A stretch of DNA of 64,000 bases, from positions 1 through 64,000 of the forward strand of contig NW_024427614.1 of NCBI RefSeq assembly GCF_017562075.2, written 5' to 3'. The translations under genes were made by a program, and so were the position numbers. The notes beneath the pieces were generated by a model that saw nothing but the letters and a program-made list of their open reading frames with translations, made no database searches and was not told the origin of the DNA. This document shows positions 12,378 through 23,910 of this stretch, one piece after another. Each line of letters opens with the position of its first letter. Positions within the stretch are counted from its first letter, which is position 1. This DNA is from Anopheles merus. Taxonomy: Eukaryota; Arthropoda; Insecta; Diptera; Culicidae.

Positions 12378-14701
12378 GAATGTTAAGAACCAGGACCAAA
12401 TTCAATATAGAATTAAGATCCACTAATGTTGGATGTAACTATCTTTTATAAAAATTAACGGACTTTTTTACATAGCTTAGTGAGATGCATCCACAGTTTA
12501 TGTTATGTTGTTTATTTATTTGGTTAATTGACAGTTAAACTAATTATAACTTTCGATGCGTTTTTGTTGGCACTGTTCTATAGCATTAATTAAAGAAACG
12601 AGAATGTTATGCAAGCTTATGTTAGCTTGAAATCTTTCGGAATAGATAAAAATAATTAAAACAAAAAGCTTCTTTCCAACAAATTTGTTTTTTCGTTTCT
12701 ATATATTCTATTTCTTTTGATCTTTTCTGATGATTTCTTTTGAATTAAAATTGTATATGTAAAACAAGATTCATTGCCGAAAATGACTAAAGTGGCTGCA
12801 ATTTAACGCAATTGTGGTGTGAAGTTTATAAATGTAAATAAAAAATCTAAATTATATTTTAGTTTACAGTTTAGTTTACGAAGCATTATGCAGGATTGCG
12901 CCCTAGAAAAGATAAATCTCACCACTTGAGTTTTCTATAAGAGCAAAAATTTGCAAATTTTCCATATTCTCCAGAGAGCGTTAACAAGTGTCAAGCAAGA
13001 GCTTCCCGCCAAATACTTTATGCAAGATTTGCTAGCAGGTTGATATGAAGATGTAAAATTAAAATGAACTCAACCTCCAAAATCTAGGATGTTAACTGAA
13101 TGCCATATATTTTCTTGGGATCATTTGCGATACTGGCTAAGCGATGCTCCGCGAGCGATATTTCCGTTTTAATTATAACAATTGGTGATTGTTCTCCAGC
13201 TTTCGTTATCATACAAATGTTTCCCAGTTATTATCCAGGACAAACACCCTGCGATCTCATGAACATCCGCCCTCTACGTTACGCTAGCGTTACACGTAAC
13301 GCCTGTTTAGCGCAAACCCAAGCAGCATTTTTTTAACGCCTGGTTTTACCATCGGGGATAAGCAAACTGATAGATTATTAATCATGTCTTAATATTGATT
13401 ATTTGTATGCAATAATGAGAAAAGACCTATTTTGAACAAATATAAAAAGATTTTTTAAAGATATGACTCATTGATAATTTATGATAATGAAAAGTTATAA
13501 CACTATTATTATCTTTATATTTTTTGCATCAATGCGAGTTAAAACAACTTCAAGAAATATTTTTATAACAATCAATAAACTAAGAAATGTTATCACAAAA
13601 AACTAATTTTTTATTTGCCAATCTTTTGGTAAAACTAGAATTTTGAAAATTATGAAAGGATCTATTAAACTCGATAAGCGCCATTTCAAAAGAGCCCTCG
13701 CATCCAAAGCAACCATCATTCAAAATCGCCATTAACGTTATCTTAATAGGCTTTAAATTTATTTCTTATATTGAATTTCTTTGGATATACTTGAAATAAT
13801 TTATATTTTTTGCTTTGGCAACGTAACTCGAATTAAAAGCTTTAAAGGTTTTAAGACCTTTAAACTGTAAGACTTTTTTGCTTAAATTATAGTGCATTAA
13901 TGAAAAACCTGATCTTTTTTAACTTGTAATTAAATAATTTAATCTCACTGATATCGATTTATCCTCAAACAAATAATTTATACTTTCATCGAAATGTAAA
14001 ATATTTTAAAATTTATAAGGTGTACACTGGCCGGTCGCCAAGCTGACACAACCTCTATTAAATGATGCTTGGGAATTTTGAAAGGCAAGTAACGCTTCTC
14101 CTTTGTAAAGTAAAGGGCTGAAACTTACTTTTTACATATTTATATTTATATATTTATGTGGTTATTTAAATGAAGGGTAAAGGGAAACATTATTGAGGAT
14201 GTTTATCTATATGAATGTTCCTAATCTTTGGTCCAACTTTTTTAAAGCCATTTCCAACGTTTCCCGATATATTGAAAGCCAAACTGTTCTGAGAACCTAG
14301 CCTTACCTGAACACACAACATTTTTCGACAACCAACACTTTTAACATTTTCCCGTAGTTAACGATAAATCAGGTAAACGTGTCCTTTAGCGTTTCCAGAA
14401 AAAAAGGTCAACACACAGGTATCACTGCTTGCATTTGTTATGGTAAAACCAACCCTCTTGACAAAGCTACCTGGAAAATGTAACACATCGCTTCTGATAT
14501 GCTGCATTTTGTAGAAATCGAAGTGAGGGGTAACAGAATTGAAAACAGTTAATGATACTTTATGTGCCAAAGGAAGGCACATTTTTTCATTTACATTTTT
14601 TACACACTTTCAAGCACAGTTCTATATTAGATAATGTTCTTACTTCTGGTTGTCCCATATCAGCATAAATCGAATAAAATGTCTTTGGCAAAGTTATTTG
14701 T
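12378..14701. repeat. Histone-repeat spacer upstream of unit 1 (CR1 3' flank to H2A 3' flank)
   Basis: AT-rich DNA begins after the CR1 stop codon (AAGAATGTTAAGAACCAGGA). Related sequence follows every CR1 relic in the window, so it includes the element's 3' UTR plus spacer. The end of the CR1 element cannot be placed. A near-palindrome lies at 13277-13301. No gene is supported: the short frame at 13100-13336 is preserved only because the copies are nearly identical. Confidence 0.8.
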
Positions 14702-14717
14702 CGCCCTGAAAAGGACG
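14702..14717 (-). terminator. Histone 3' stem-loop of H2A, unit 1
   Basis: On the minus strand CGTCCTTTTCAGGGCG folds into a 6-bp stem (one G-U pair) with a 4-nt loop, 38 bp past the H2A stop. This is the SLBP/U7-dependent processing signal of replication-dependent histone mRNAs. Confidence 0.9.
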
Positions 14718-14755
14718 GTTTTGGGTTTGAGATGAAGGAGGCTTTGTCACACAGT

Positions 14756-15130
14756 TTAAGCCTTCTTTTCGGTCTTCTTGGGCAGCAGCACGGCCTGAAT
14801 GTTGGGCAGCACACCACCCTGAGCGATGGTTACTCCGGACAGCAGCTTGTTCAACTCCTCGTCGTTGCGGATGGCCAGCTGCAGATGACGCGGGATGATG
14901 CGCGTCTTCTTGTTGTCACGGGCAGCGTTTCCGGCCAACTCAAGCACTTCAGCGGCCAAGTACTCCATGACGGCTGCCAGATACACGGGCGCTCCGGCAC
15001 CGACGCGCTCGGCATAGTTACCCTTGCGCAGGAGACGATGAATACGGCCAACGGGGAACTGAAGACCGGCACGGTTGGAGCGGGACTTTGCCTTTCCCTT
15101 TACCTTTCCTCCCTTTCCACGGCCAGACAT
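14756..15130 (-). CDS. H2A: Histone H2A (unit 1)
   Basis: This 124-aa core histone pairs with H2B in the nucleosome. The sequence begins SGRGKGG, carries the histone fold with AGLQFPVGRIHRLLRKGNYA and the acidic-patch residues in MEYLAAEVLELAGN and RNDEELNKLL, and ends LLPKKTEKKA with the usual lysine ubiquitylation site. It lacks an SQ tail, so it is the canonical form and not H2Av/H2A.X. The gene is intronless and ends in a histone stem-loop. Its TATA box (minus strand TATAAAAAGAC, 15196-15206) survives because the retrotransposon directly upstream duplicated it as target-site sequence. The protein is identical in all three units. Confidence 0.99.
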   Translation of the reverse strand: MSGRGKGGKVKGKAKSRSNRAGLQFPVGRIHRLLRKGNYAERVGAGAPVYLAAVMEYLAAEVLELAGNAARDNKKTRIIPRHLQLAIRNDEELNKLLSGVTIAQGGVLPNIQAVLLPKKTEKKA

Positions 15131-15195
15131 GGTTCGATTTTATTGGGGAACGTTTGTAAGGGATCACGAACAACACGATGTTCTCTTTGAGAAGG

Positions 15196-15211
15196 GTCTT
15201 TTTATAATGTT
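15196..15211. repeat. Target-site duplication, left copy, I-clade element 1 (contains H2A TATA box)
   Basis: GTCTTTTTATAATGTT is repeated at 20951-20966 on the other side of the element. The last two bases overlap the (TTG)n element tail, so the certain duplication is 14 bp. It covers the H2A TATA box. The matching empty-site sequence is at 40437-40450 in unit 3. Confidence 0.88.
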
Positions 15212-15299
15212 GTTGTTGTTGTTAGTATGGTTTAGAGAGGCTTTGGCTCCTGCGGAGTTCTTTCGCCTCTTTGTGGGGAAAAGTTAGACTATTAGATTG

Positions 15300-18200
15300 T
15301 TATAGTTGATGGAATAAATGTGATAGTTTTAGAAATTTTAGTAGATTTTCTTGTTTCTGAGGGTGAAGTGAAAGTATTGAGTCTATGTTGGAGTCAAGAT
15401 GGCAAGTCTTACGAAGTTGTGTGTATCCGTGGCATTCTGTTAAGAGGTGGAATATTGTTATAGTGGTCCCGCAGAATTGGCAGAGAGGAGGACTGGATCG
15501 TTCGATGAGATGGCTGTGGGTCAGTCTAGTGTGGCCTATTCTTAATCGAGTAAGGATCTTTTGGTCTCGATGTTTTATTACTGATGGCCATGGTGTAGTT
15601 GTTGATTTCACTAGGCGAAGGAAGTTGTTCTTGGTTTTAAACCATTCCTTTTCCCACGCCTCTCTTATTTTTCCATTTATATAGATAATTGCGTCTCTTT
15701 TAGGCAGCGAGGTGTTGTAGGTTGATGTTTTTCTTCGGCCTTTGTTGGCGAGGCGGTCAGCGATCTCGTTGCCTTTGATACCAGCGTGACCAGGTATCCA
15801 ACAGATGGTGAGTTGTTGATCCTGGTTTATGTGTGGGCTAGTGACCTGGTAGAGCTTTTGGATGTTTGGGTCCTTACATGTTCCATGCTCTAGTGCCGAG
15901 AGGACACTTGCGCTGTCGGTAAAGATGACGTTTTCCAGGTCAGAGCGCAGAGTATCTTCAACTGCCTGGATTATTGCCAACGTTTCTGCCGTAAAGATGG
16001 AAGTGTGATCCGGCAGTTTGGACGCTACTTTATCAATGGGTGAGTAAATCCCGAATCCTGCTGCTGCTCCATCGACGGATCCATCGGTGTAAATGTGGTT
16101 GTGCTTCATGTATTTGTTGTTTGTGTGTTCTATGAAATGTTTTTGTGCTATTGTACTATTGCAACCTGCTTTAAGGATGTTTTTAAAATGCCAGTCTATG
16201 TTAGGGGGTTCATGGTACCACGGCCTAGTGCCAAGATGTAACAGTGTTGTGATATCCGGGATATTGCAGTTTGTTATAGCGAAAAGTTTGGAGTTGGCTC
16301 TATTGAGGAATGATGGTGCTTGGATATTCTTTTCTTTAAATTCTTGTTGCTGTTGCGGCTAATTTAGTTGTTATTATATGGCTAAGTGGAAGAAGTCCGC
16401 TCTCACTTAGCATAGAGACGATGGGGCTGGTTCGGAAGGCGCCTATGGCATATCGTAGAACGGCATGGTAGATGGGGCTTATTGCTTTTTCAAACTGTTC
16501 CTTTTTAATCGATACTATTTCTATACCGTACAGTAGTTTTGGAAGCAACCAGTGATTAATAATGAAGATAAGTGTATCTTTTGAAGCTTTGTGGGTTCCT
16601 GTGCTGAGCATTTGGAAAAGGTTGATTTTCTTGGTAGCTGTAGTTTTTAGCTGTTTAATGTGGGCTTGGAATGTGAGTTTTTGGTCTATTGTGATCCCGA
16701 GTATCTTTACTTTTTTGCAGTCTGGAATTTGTCTTTGATTAAGGCAAAGCGGTAAGGTTGGATGTGGTTTGTTGCAGATGTGTATTATATTGCTTTTTTC
16801 AGCAGCGATGTCATAACCAATACGTTTTGACCATTCCCATAAGATGTGCAGTCCCTGTTGCAGATTGTATCGCGCAACTCCATTATCTGCATTGCTCGAG
16901 ATCAGAACGATATCATCAGCGTAAACCAATGGAGTGGTGGATGGTGGTAGTGAGTGGAGAAGACTTTCGATGCTGATCAGAAATAATGTTGGAGAAAGGA
17001 TGGCTCCCTGAGGAACTCCGTTTTCGAGCGTTTTAGTGCTAGATTTGTTCGTTCCAATCAGAACCTCGAAGGTACGGTCTGAGAGGAAATCATCGAGGAA
17101 TGTGATCATGTTACCTCCGAAATTCCATCTGGCTAGCTGGCGCATGATTGCGTATTTCCATGTCCGATCGAAAGCTTTAGCCAAGTCGATGATAGCACAG
17201 TCGGCATGATGTTTATCGGATTTTACTTTGGCCAGTAGTTCTTCGAGTTGCACAAAGTAAGTTTCCGTGCCTAATCCGCATCTAAACGCATGTTGACTTA
17301 TGCTGAGGAGTTTCCTGCCTTCCAGTTCTTGGGTAAGACGTCGGTTTACCATTCTTTCCAACACTTTTCCGATGCAGTTTAGTAAACTTATTGGTCGGTA
17401 GCTATTTGGGCTGTGTTTTGATTTGTCGGGCTTTAATATGGGAATTGTTAAACTTTTCTTCCAGTGAGGAGGAATTTTGCCACTCTGCCAGATGAAGTTG
17501 TATAGCTTTAAGAGTAGGTATTTTCCTTCAGAAGGAAGGTTTTTTAGCAGTGGATAGCCAATGTCGTCTGGTCCGGCTGAGTTGCCTTTGCACTTTGCAA
17601 GAGCACAATTCAGTTCGGCTATGGAAAAGGATCTGTTGTAATGAATGTTGGGTCTGCTATTGAAATTTAGTGGGATGGACTCGGTTGTTGCTTTGATAGT
17701 CTTAAATTCTGGGGAATAACTATTTGTGGCGGATATGGTGGCAAAATGAGTGGCAAGTACCTCTGGTGTTGACTCAACTGGGACTATTGTGTCATCATCG
17801 GTTTTGATGATGATATGAGCGATGTCTTGCTTGCGTTCTGTAAGGCATTTTACATTTCTCCACATGTCTTTTCCAGACATTTCGGGACTTATGCTTTCTT
17901 TGAATCTATTCCATGATTCTTGTTTTGCCTTTTTGATTTCCTCTCTTGCAATGCGATGGGCAATTTGAAATTCCTCGGAGAGGGTAGGGATATGGGTGTG
18001 GTCTTGGTTTTTCTTGGCATTCTGCAGTTTTCGGAGCGCTTTACGTCTCTTTTTTATGGCTTTAGCGACAGTGTCGTTCCACCAGTGAACACTTCGCTTG
18101 CCAGGTTTGCCCTTTGATTTTGGTATTGATTTCGCTGCTGCATCGTTTATGATTTTAATGATGTTTCCTTCTGAGGGCTGGGGGTCTGAATGTAGGTGTA

Positions 18201-18962
18201 TCAGTACATTAATTTGGTATGATGTCCAATCGGCATTTTCATATTTCCATTTTGGTCGTTGTTTGTTTTCCGGAAGCGATGGTTTACTTTTCACGATGAT
18301 CGGATAGTGATCACTGCCATGTGTGTCCGCCAATACGTATAGTTTAAGTTCGTTAAGAAGGGAGAAGGATGAGATGACATAGTCAAGGAAGGATTCTGTA
18401 CCTGATGAGATACATAGTCGGGTTGGGTTAGGGTTAGAAATGAAAGAGAGATTATGGTTAGTAAAAATGTTATTGAGTCTATTGAATTTTCTGTTAGTTT
18501 TAGAGATTCTAAGGTTTTTATCTTCTGCATTAAGATCTCCTGCTATTAGCAAGGGATGGGAAAAAGGTTAAGAAAAGAGTTAAGTTCGGATTGGTTGAAG
18601 GTAGCTCTAGGGGGCATGTAGAGTGAGACAATGGTCATGTCTATGGGAGACTTTATGTTGACTGCTGTTGCGGAAAGATTGGTGTTAGTTTTTATTAATT
18701 TGAAGGGAATAGATTTATGTACACCTATTGCAACACTGTGATGTGGGTTAGTTGGAGAAAGCTTGTAGGACCAATTGTAGTGGTTAAGTGGAGAATGGTT
18801 GGTATTAGGCGGATCGCGAACTTCTTGAAGTGTTATGACGGCAGGTTTGTATTCGTTTATTAGTAGTTGAAGTTCGTAGAGGTTAGTGTTCATTCCTCTT
18901 ATGTTCCAGTTTAGTAGGAATGGTTTGTTTGTGTCATTAGTATTATTGGTTGAGGAGAGCAT
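15300..18962 (-). pseudogene. ORF2 of I-clade copy 1 (EN-RT-RNase H), two frameshifts
   Basis: The product would be the endonuclease-reverse transcriptase-RNase H that nicks the target and copies element RNA. Relative to the intact copy at 28040-31702, one A is missing from the A-run at 18561-18565 and one A is added at 16338-16340. The frame is therefore split into an EN start (18962-18546), EN end plus RT (18552-16336) and RNase H plus zinc motif (from about 16335 to 15300). The catalytic motifs, including YADD, remain visible. Both lesions lie in short A-runs, so sequencing error is possible. If real, this copy could only move with protein from another copy. Confidence 0.9.
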
Positions 18963-19014
18963 TATTATGGTTTAGGTCAGTAAACAATTGGGGTAAGAGG
19001 AAAGGAGAATAAAT

Positions 19015-20433
19015 TCAGTGGCGATGTTTTTTCTTCGATGGTTTGGCAGTTGGTGATCGTTGTTCCGAGGGAAGAGTGGGAGAAGCGATGGGCGAGATGA
19101 CTGCGATTTCGTTGGATGCCATGTTTTTCACTGCATTTCTTAATTCTTCTTCTTCTGATGAAACGTTTTCCAGGTTGTGGTTTCGTTTGCGGGATTGTGC
19201 TGAAATGATGGATGCGGCCGAATTTTCTGATTCTGTGTCGGATGTAGACATCGTTTCCTGGTCATTCGTTTCGTTGTCGGTTTCGGGGTTATCCGTTGCT
19301 TCAATATTGTTGTTGCTGTTGCAGACATTGTTGGATTGGGTCTTGCTTTGATTTTCTTCGATTTGTGTTGTGGCTTCGTTAGTTGTGTTATTCTTATTAT
19401 TCTGTAAATTTACATTTGGTTCTTTCAGTTTCTTCAGAAGAGCTTCGATGAGCTTGCTCTGGGTATCCATTTTTTTCATCTGTTCTAGGATCGTTTTCTT
19501 CAGTTCGTTCTGTTCTTCTTCGAGCCGCTTGATTTTGATGTCTTTTTCATCCACCGTTGTAGTTTGTTGCGCAAATGTGATTCGCTGCTGTACAGCACTT
19601 GTTTGCTGATGTTGTTGGAGTGCCATTTGCCGAGCTTCCTTGTAGGTGCAGTTGTGGTCGACTTTTATTTTTATGACTTGTTCTTCAAATTGGAACGCAG
19701 GGCATTCGCGAGAGAACGCGCTGTGTTCGCCTTTGCAGTTCACGCAAGCGGGATGGGTCGAACATTCTCCGTGTGCTGCGGTTCCGCAGTTTCCACAGAC
19801 CTGTCCCTTTGAGCAGCGTACTTTTGTGTGCCCAAAGCTGGCGCATTTGTAGCACAGCATTGGTTTTGGGTAGTATGGTTTCGTTCGCACCTGCAACAGC
19901 CCTACGCGAAGGGATTCCGGTATTTTTCCAGCTTCCACGCGTATCAGGAAAGAGTTCGTTGGTTGTATTTCGTCATTCACCTTTCGGGTGAATCGTCGGA
20001 CTTGCTTGACGTTTTGACTTTCCATGTTCAGCAGAATTTCTTCGTCCTTCAGTCCTTTCAGCTCCGGGGCGAATATTACGCACTGGACTGTGTTCAACGT
20101 AGCGTGAGGGGTGATGGATACTTTCGTACCGTCGATGAGTTGCGTGATGCTTTGCATTTTTGTGTACTGCGCAAGGTTTCGGGTTTTGATGAGATATTTC
20201 TGCCCAAATTCCATCGAGTGGCTGCTTTCGGTAAGCTCTCCAACCACGTTGGTAATGCTCTTTGAAATGATCCATGGGTTTTGCGGGAGCTTAAAGCCTT
20301 TCAACGGCTCGAGAACGAGGAACTTCATGTCCCCAAACTCGTTATTACGGTCCATCCATGGTGGTAATGATCGAGCTCTCTGGGGAGGCTCGGGCGGAAG
20401 TGCATCCCGTACAGGATGCGAGGGTCCCGGCAT
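19015..20433 (-). CDS. ORF1 (Gag-like nucleic-acid-binding protein) of I-clade copy 1
   Basis: This 472-aa protein probably coats element RNA and is needed for retrotransposition. Three zinc knuckles are visible: C194-x2-C197-x4-H202-x4-C207, C213-x2-C216-x4-H221-x2-C224 and C230-x2-C233-x3-H237-x6-C244. A Glu/Lys-rich likely coiled coil follows at about residues 295-345, then an Asn/Thr/Glu-rich low-complexity tail ending in a basic KPSKKKHRH. The start is set at the MPGPSHPV methionine, because the frame upstream is not conserved between the two copies. ORF2 begins 52 bp downstream. Confidence 0.92.
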   Translation of the reverse strand: MPGPSHPVRDALPPEPPQRARSLPPWMDRNNEFGDMKFLVLEPLKGFKLPQNPWIISKSITNVVGELTESSHSMEFGQKYLIKTRNLAQYTKMQSITQLIDGTKVSITPHATLNTVQCVIFAPELKGLKDEEILLNMESQNVKQVRRFTRKVNDEIQPTNSFLIRVEAGKIPESLRVGLLQVRTKPYYPKPMLCYKCASFGHTKVRCSKGQVCGNCGTAAHGECSTHPACVNCKGEHSAFSRECPAFQFEEQVIKIKVDHNCTYKEARQMALQQHQQTSAVQQRITFAQQTTTVDEKDIKIKRLEEEQNELKKTILEQMKKMDTQSKLIEALLKKLKEPNVNLQNNKNNTTNEATTQIEENQSKTQSNNVCNSNNNIEATDNPETDNETNDQETMSTSDTESENSAASIISAQSRKRNHNLENVSSEEEELRNAVKNMASNEIAVISPIASPTLPSEQRSPTAKPSKKKHRH

Positions 20434-20950
20434 TTTGCCGGGTTGGTTAGTATTATTTAGTTCAATGCAATGTATATAATGTATATGAGGTATATATATA
20501 AAAAAAAGATAAAGTTAAAAAGTGTTCCTGAAAAGCGAAAGTTCAATTAAATTTAAGACTAATATTTACAATTTCGGAATAATAAAAACAATAAAATTTT
20601 AATGCAAGACAAGTAAGATAATTTCACTCGTTACTCTCCCGAGTAGCGGGGTAAAATGGCACGAAAACACCGGCTTCACTGCTTACGCAGCGAACGACGT
20701 TCTTGGCGCCAAAGCGCTGTGCTTGTCGCACGTACCAAACTGTGTCGTGTGTGCGTGTGTATGTGTCACTCTCACTGAACAAATATCAACGCGCGCAGCT
20801 GGCACTGTGGTTTTTTCTCTCCCGAGATCACACACAAAAAGTAACGGTATTTTCACTTCTTGCCAACGTTCTCTCCCGAGACCGTTGGCGTAGACGCTGG
20901 AGTTGAACAAAACCACGTCCGTCCGGGTTAACCGCTCGCACAAGAATGAC
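20434..20950 (-). other. 5' UTR of I-clade copy 1
   Basis: About 517 bp lie between the element's 5' end and ORF1. The segment nearest ORF1 is AT-rich; the 5' part is GC-richer, with a GT-rich run near 20750. It probably holds the internal promoter usual for this clade, but no core motif was confidently identified. No gene is supported here. Confidence 0.7.
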
Positions 20951-20966
20951 GTCTTTTTATAATGTT
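20951..20966. repeat. Target-site duplication, right copy, I-clade element 1
   Basis: GTCTTTTTATAATGTT matches 15196-15211. It is followed by TTTTTGAGAAGGG and a TATA-like TTTTTACAATGG (20982-20993), so the region looks like a second, diverged copy of the same ~29 bp of H2A promoter. The unit may have carried a short tandem duplication before the insertion. Confidence 0.85.
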
Positions 20967-21196
20967 CTTTTTGAGAAGGGTCTTTTTACAATGGAGCAAT
21001 TTTGAGCTGACCGATGCTGATATAGCAGCTTATTCGAGCTGCGCGATACTTGTTTGGAATTTTTCGAGCTGCACGAAACGTATCCTCTCTCACGGCCCGT
21101 TATAAGCGATTGGAGAGCTTGGAATTTTTCTAGAACGCAATCACCCGTTGAATCGAACACATCGTGTCCCAGTGTTGAGTGAATTTTTCCGTCGAA
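20951..21196 (+). promoter_or_regulatory. H2B promoter, unit 1
   Basis: A TATA box (TATAAG, 21101-21106) lies 91 bp before the H2B ATG, predicting a start near 21130. Two related TCGAGCTGC blocks about 30 bp apart lie upstream. The alternative TTATATAG seen in units 2 and 3 is changed to TGATATAG here. Confidence 0.65.
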
Positions 21197-21571
21197 ATGG
21201 CACCAAAAACCAGTGGAAAAGCTGCGAAGAAGTCTGGCAAAGCCCAGAAAAATATTTCTAAGTCCGACAAGAAAAAGAAGCGCAAGACCCGCAAGGAAAG
21301 CTACGCTATTTACATCTACAAAGTGTTGAAGCAAGTCCACCCGGATACTGGCATCTCTTCGAAGGCCATGAGCATCATGAACAGTTTCGTCAACGATATC
21401 TTCGAACGCATTGCTGCTGAGGCGTCCCGTTTGGCGCACTACAACAAGCGTTCGACGATCACGTCCCGTGAAATCCAAACCGCTGTTCGTCTGCTGCTGC
21501 CTGGTGAGCTTGCCAAGCACGCCGTCTCCGAAGGAACGAAGGCTGTCACAAAGTACACCAGCTCGAAGTAA
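21197..21571 (+). CDS. H2B: Histone H2B (unit 1)
   Basis: This 124-aa core histone dimerises with H2A. It has a Lys-rich tail ([20 protein letters not shown]), the fold starting at [19 protein letters not shown], and the C-terminal helix ending AVTKYTSSK with the conserved ubiquitylation lysine. The start is the MAPKTSGK methionine; an in-frame ATG nine codons upstream lies in the leader. The gene is intronless and ends in a histone stem-loop at 21616. Residue 31 is Thr, as in unit 3 but not unit 2. Its promoter lies to the left, next to the retrotransposon's 5' end. Confidence 0.99.
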
Positions 21572-21615
21572 GCCACTGAAATGATTGGCTTCTTTTCATG
21601 AACGTCTCTTTAATC

Positions 21616-21631
21616 GGTCCTTTTCAGGACC
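21616..21631 (+). terminator. Histone 3' stem-loop of H2B, unit 1
   Basis: GGTCCTTTTCAGGACC followed by ACAAACC matches the insect histone stem-loop exactly: a 6-bp stem with a TTTC loop. It begins 45 bp after the stop codon. Confidence 0.95.
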
Positions 21632-22289
21632 ACAAACCGCATTCAAACAAAGAATTATCATTCATTTCATCCGCAATGGTTGGAAGCGTTTTCCGAAGTG
21701 GAATTGTAAATGGAGTTTCGTGTATCATGAATTATGAATAGAAGTCGTTTCGCTCGTGGTATGAGAATCATTTTTTTAATTTAAATTTTCCTCGCGCGTA
21801 CGAGGATAATTTATCGACAAAGCAACCACTTGCAGCTTATCTGTCGTGAGTTAAATATTGTTATATATTAGTTCGATTTTAATGTTGCTTTATAAGTATT
21901 GAAGGATCGTTTTTGTACGCGTTTTCATTTTCGTGCCTATGAGTCACAGTTAAGCTGGTTGTGTCGAACATTTGTTGTAAAATATAATGTCATACTATTC
22001 GTTCGTGGTTTGTTGTAAGCTGCGATGCTGGTAATATACTCATAGGTAATATTAGTTGTAATATAGTATTGGTTAACATAATCAAAGCTTTACATGCTTT
22101 GAATACAGCAAAACTTTGTCAAGAAAAAGTTAAACTACCTCCCATAACAATGATTGTTTGAAACGAATATTCCCCCTTTTCATCATTATCTCGTTATTAC
22201 TAAACGACATACGTGTTAGCTTGCCTTCACATGTACCATTTCATAATAGCAATCGAAAGAAAATTCTTGATATGTTCAACAGTATTGGT
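21632..22289. other. H2B-H3 convergent intergenic spacer, unit 1
   Basis: AT-rich DNA lies between two convergent histone 3' ends. No gene or element is recognised. It closely matches unit 2 but differs from unit 3 by two blocks: a ~220-bp segment is absent here, and ~150 bp near 21890-22040 is present here only among the two layouts. Confidence 0.7.
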
Positions 22290-22305
22290 GGTCCTGAAAA
22301 GGACC
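22290..22305 (-). terminator. Histone 3' stem-loop of H3, unit 1
   Basis: The minus strand reads GGTCCTTTTCAGGACC, starting 58 bp past the H3 stop. It is a perfect copy of the stem-loops after H2B and H4. Confidence 0.95.
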
Positions 22306-22362
22306 GTTTTGAGAAGGAAATGCCCCGTTTAGACAGGGTCCGCTTCCGGATGCATGGACGAT

Positions 22363-23340
<978 letters not shown>

Positions 23341-23386
23341 ATTCAACGTGCTCTAACAAACCTCCAAATGGAGTCTCAAATCAAAC

Positions 23387-23402
23387 GGTCCTTTTCAGGA
23401 CC
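23387..23402 (+). terminator. Histone 3' stem-loop of H4, unit 1
   Basis: GGTCCTTTTCAGGACC begins 47 bp after the H4 stop and is followed by ACAATACATT. It is a canonical replication-dependent histone 3' signal. Confidence 0.95.
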
Positions 23403-23910
23403 ACAATACATTACTCAAGAGCTGTGTCTTTCGCAACATGCGACAATTCTTATTTAAGGGAAAAGAGCTATGATGGTTTCGAATGGCGTGCGTATAACAT
23501 ATTACTCGCATAACAAGCACACACACTGCTGTATATGCAGTGCATTTATATGAAATTGCGTTTTGTAATTGTGCTTTTTAAACCTATACGTATGCGTTTG
23601 AATCGTACATAAAAGCGACGATTGAAGCGTTTGTTAAAAGAAATAATTTTTTTTATTTATTTAAAGATTGATAAATTTTATATTTTCTAATAAAAATATT
23701 TTCTTTTTCAGGGTAAAACTCTCATCCTCTTGAAGCAATAATCGCCGCGTGGAACATACCGTTTTTTTGCATCAGCTCAAATTTGACTTACACATGCGCA
23801 TCGTTCATTGATACTTGGGATAACTCATCAAAAGAAGAAAAACGGGTGAAAAAAACAACACTGTTCACATGAGGTTTGTGAATTTATTATACAGCAACAG
23901 CTAACAGCGT
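23403..23910. other. H4-downstream spacer, unit 1
   Basis: A ~500-bp AT-rich stretch separates H4 from the CR1 relic. It includes a conserved 180-bp block from about 23710 (AGGGTAAAACTCTCATCCTC onward) shared by all three units. No gene or known element is recognised. Confidence 0.6.

Larger units (their letters stand above)
15210..20950 (-). mobile_element. I-clade non-LTR retrotransposon copy 1, inserted in the H2A promoter of unit 1
   Basis: A ~5.74-kb element is read on the minus strand with its 5' end at 20950. The order is 5' UTR (~517 bp), ORF1 (Gag-like, CCHC knuckles), ORF2 (EN-RT-RNase H), a ~90-bp 3' UTR and a 3' end of CAA repeats rather than poly(A). EN, RT and RNase H in one ORF, CCHC knuckles in ORF1 and a simple-repeat tail are typical of the I clade. 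It is flanked by 14-16-bp target-site duplications and co-oriented with H2A. It is nearly identical to the copy at 27951-33683 but has two 1-bp indels in ORF2. Clade placement is by motif, not phylogeny. Confidence 0.93.

Noticed and set aside
13100..13336. 78-codon frame repeated in several spacers (also 45384, 48083)
   Set aside because: The other spacers carry a different sequence at the start of the frame and lose it. No domain recognised.
14358..14582. 72-74-codon minus frame downstream of H2A in all three units, with one in-frame 6-bp change
   Set aside because: Considered as a small gene, but the copies are near-identical DNA, the region is spacer, and the frame is destroyed in the gene-free repeats.
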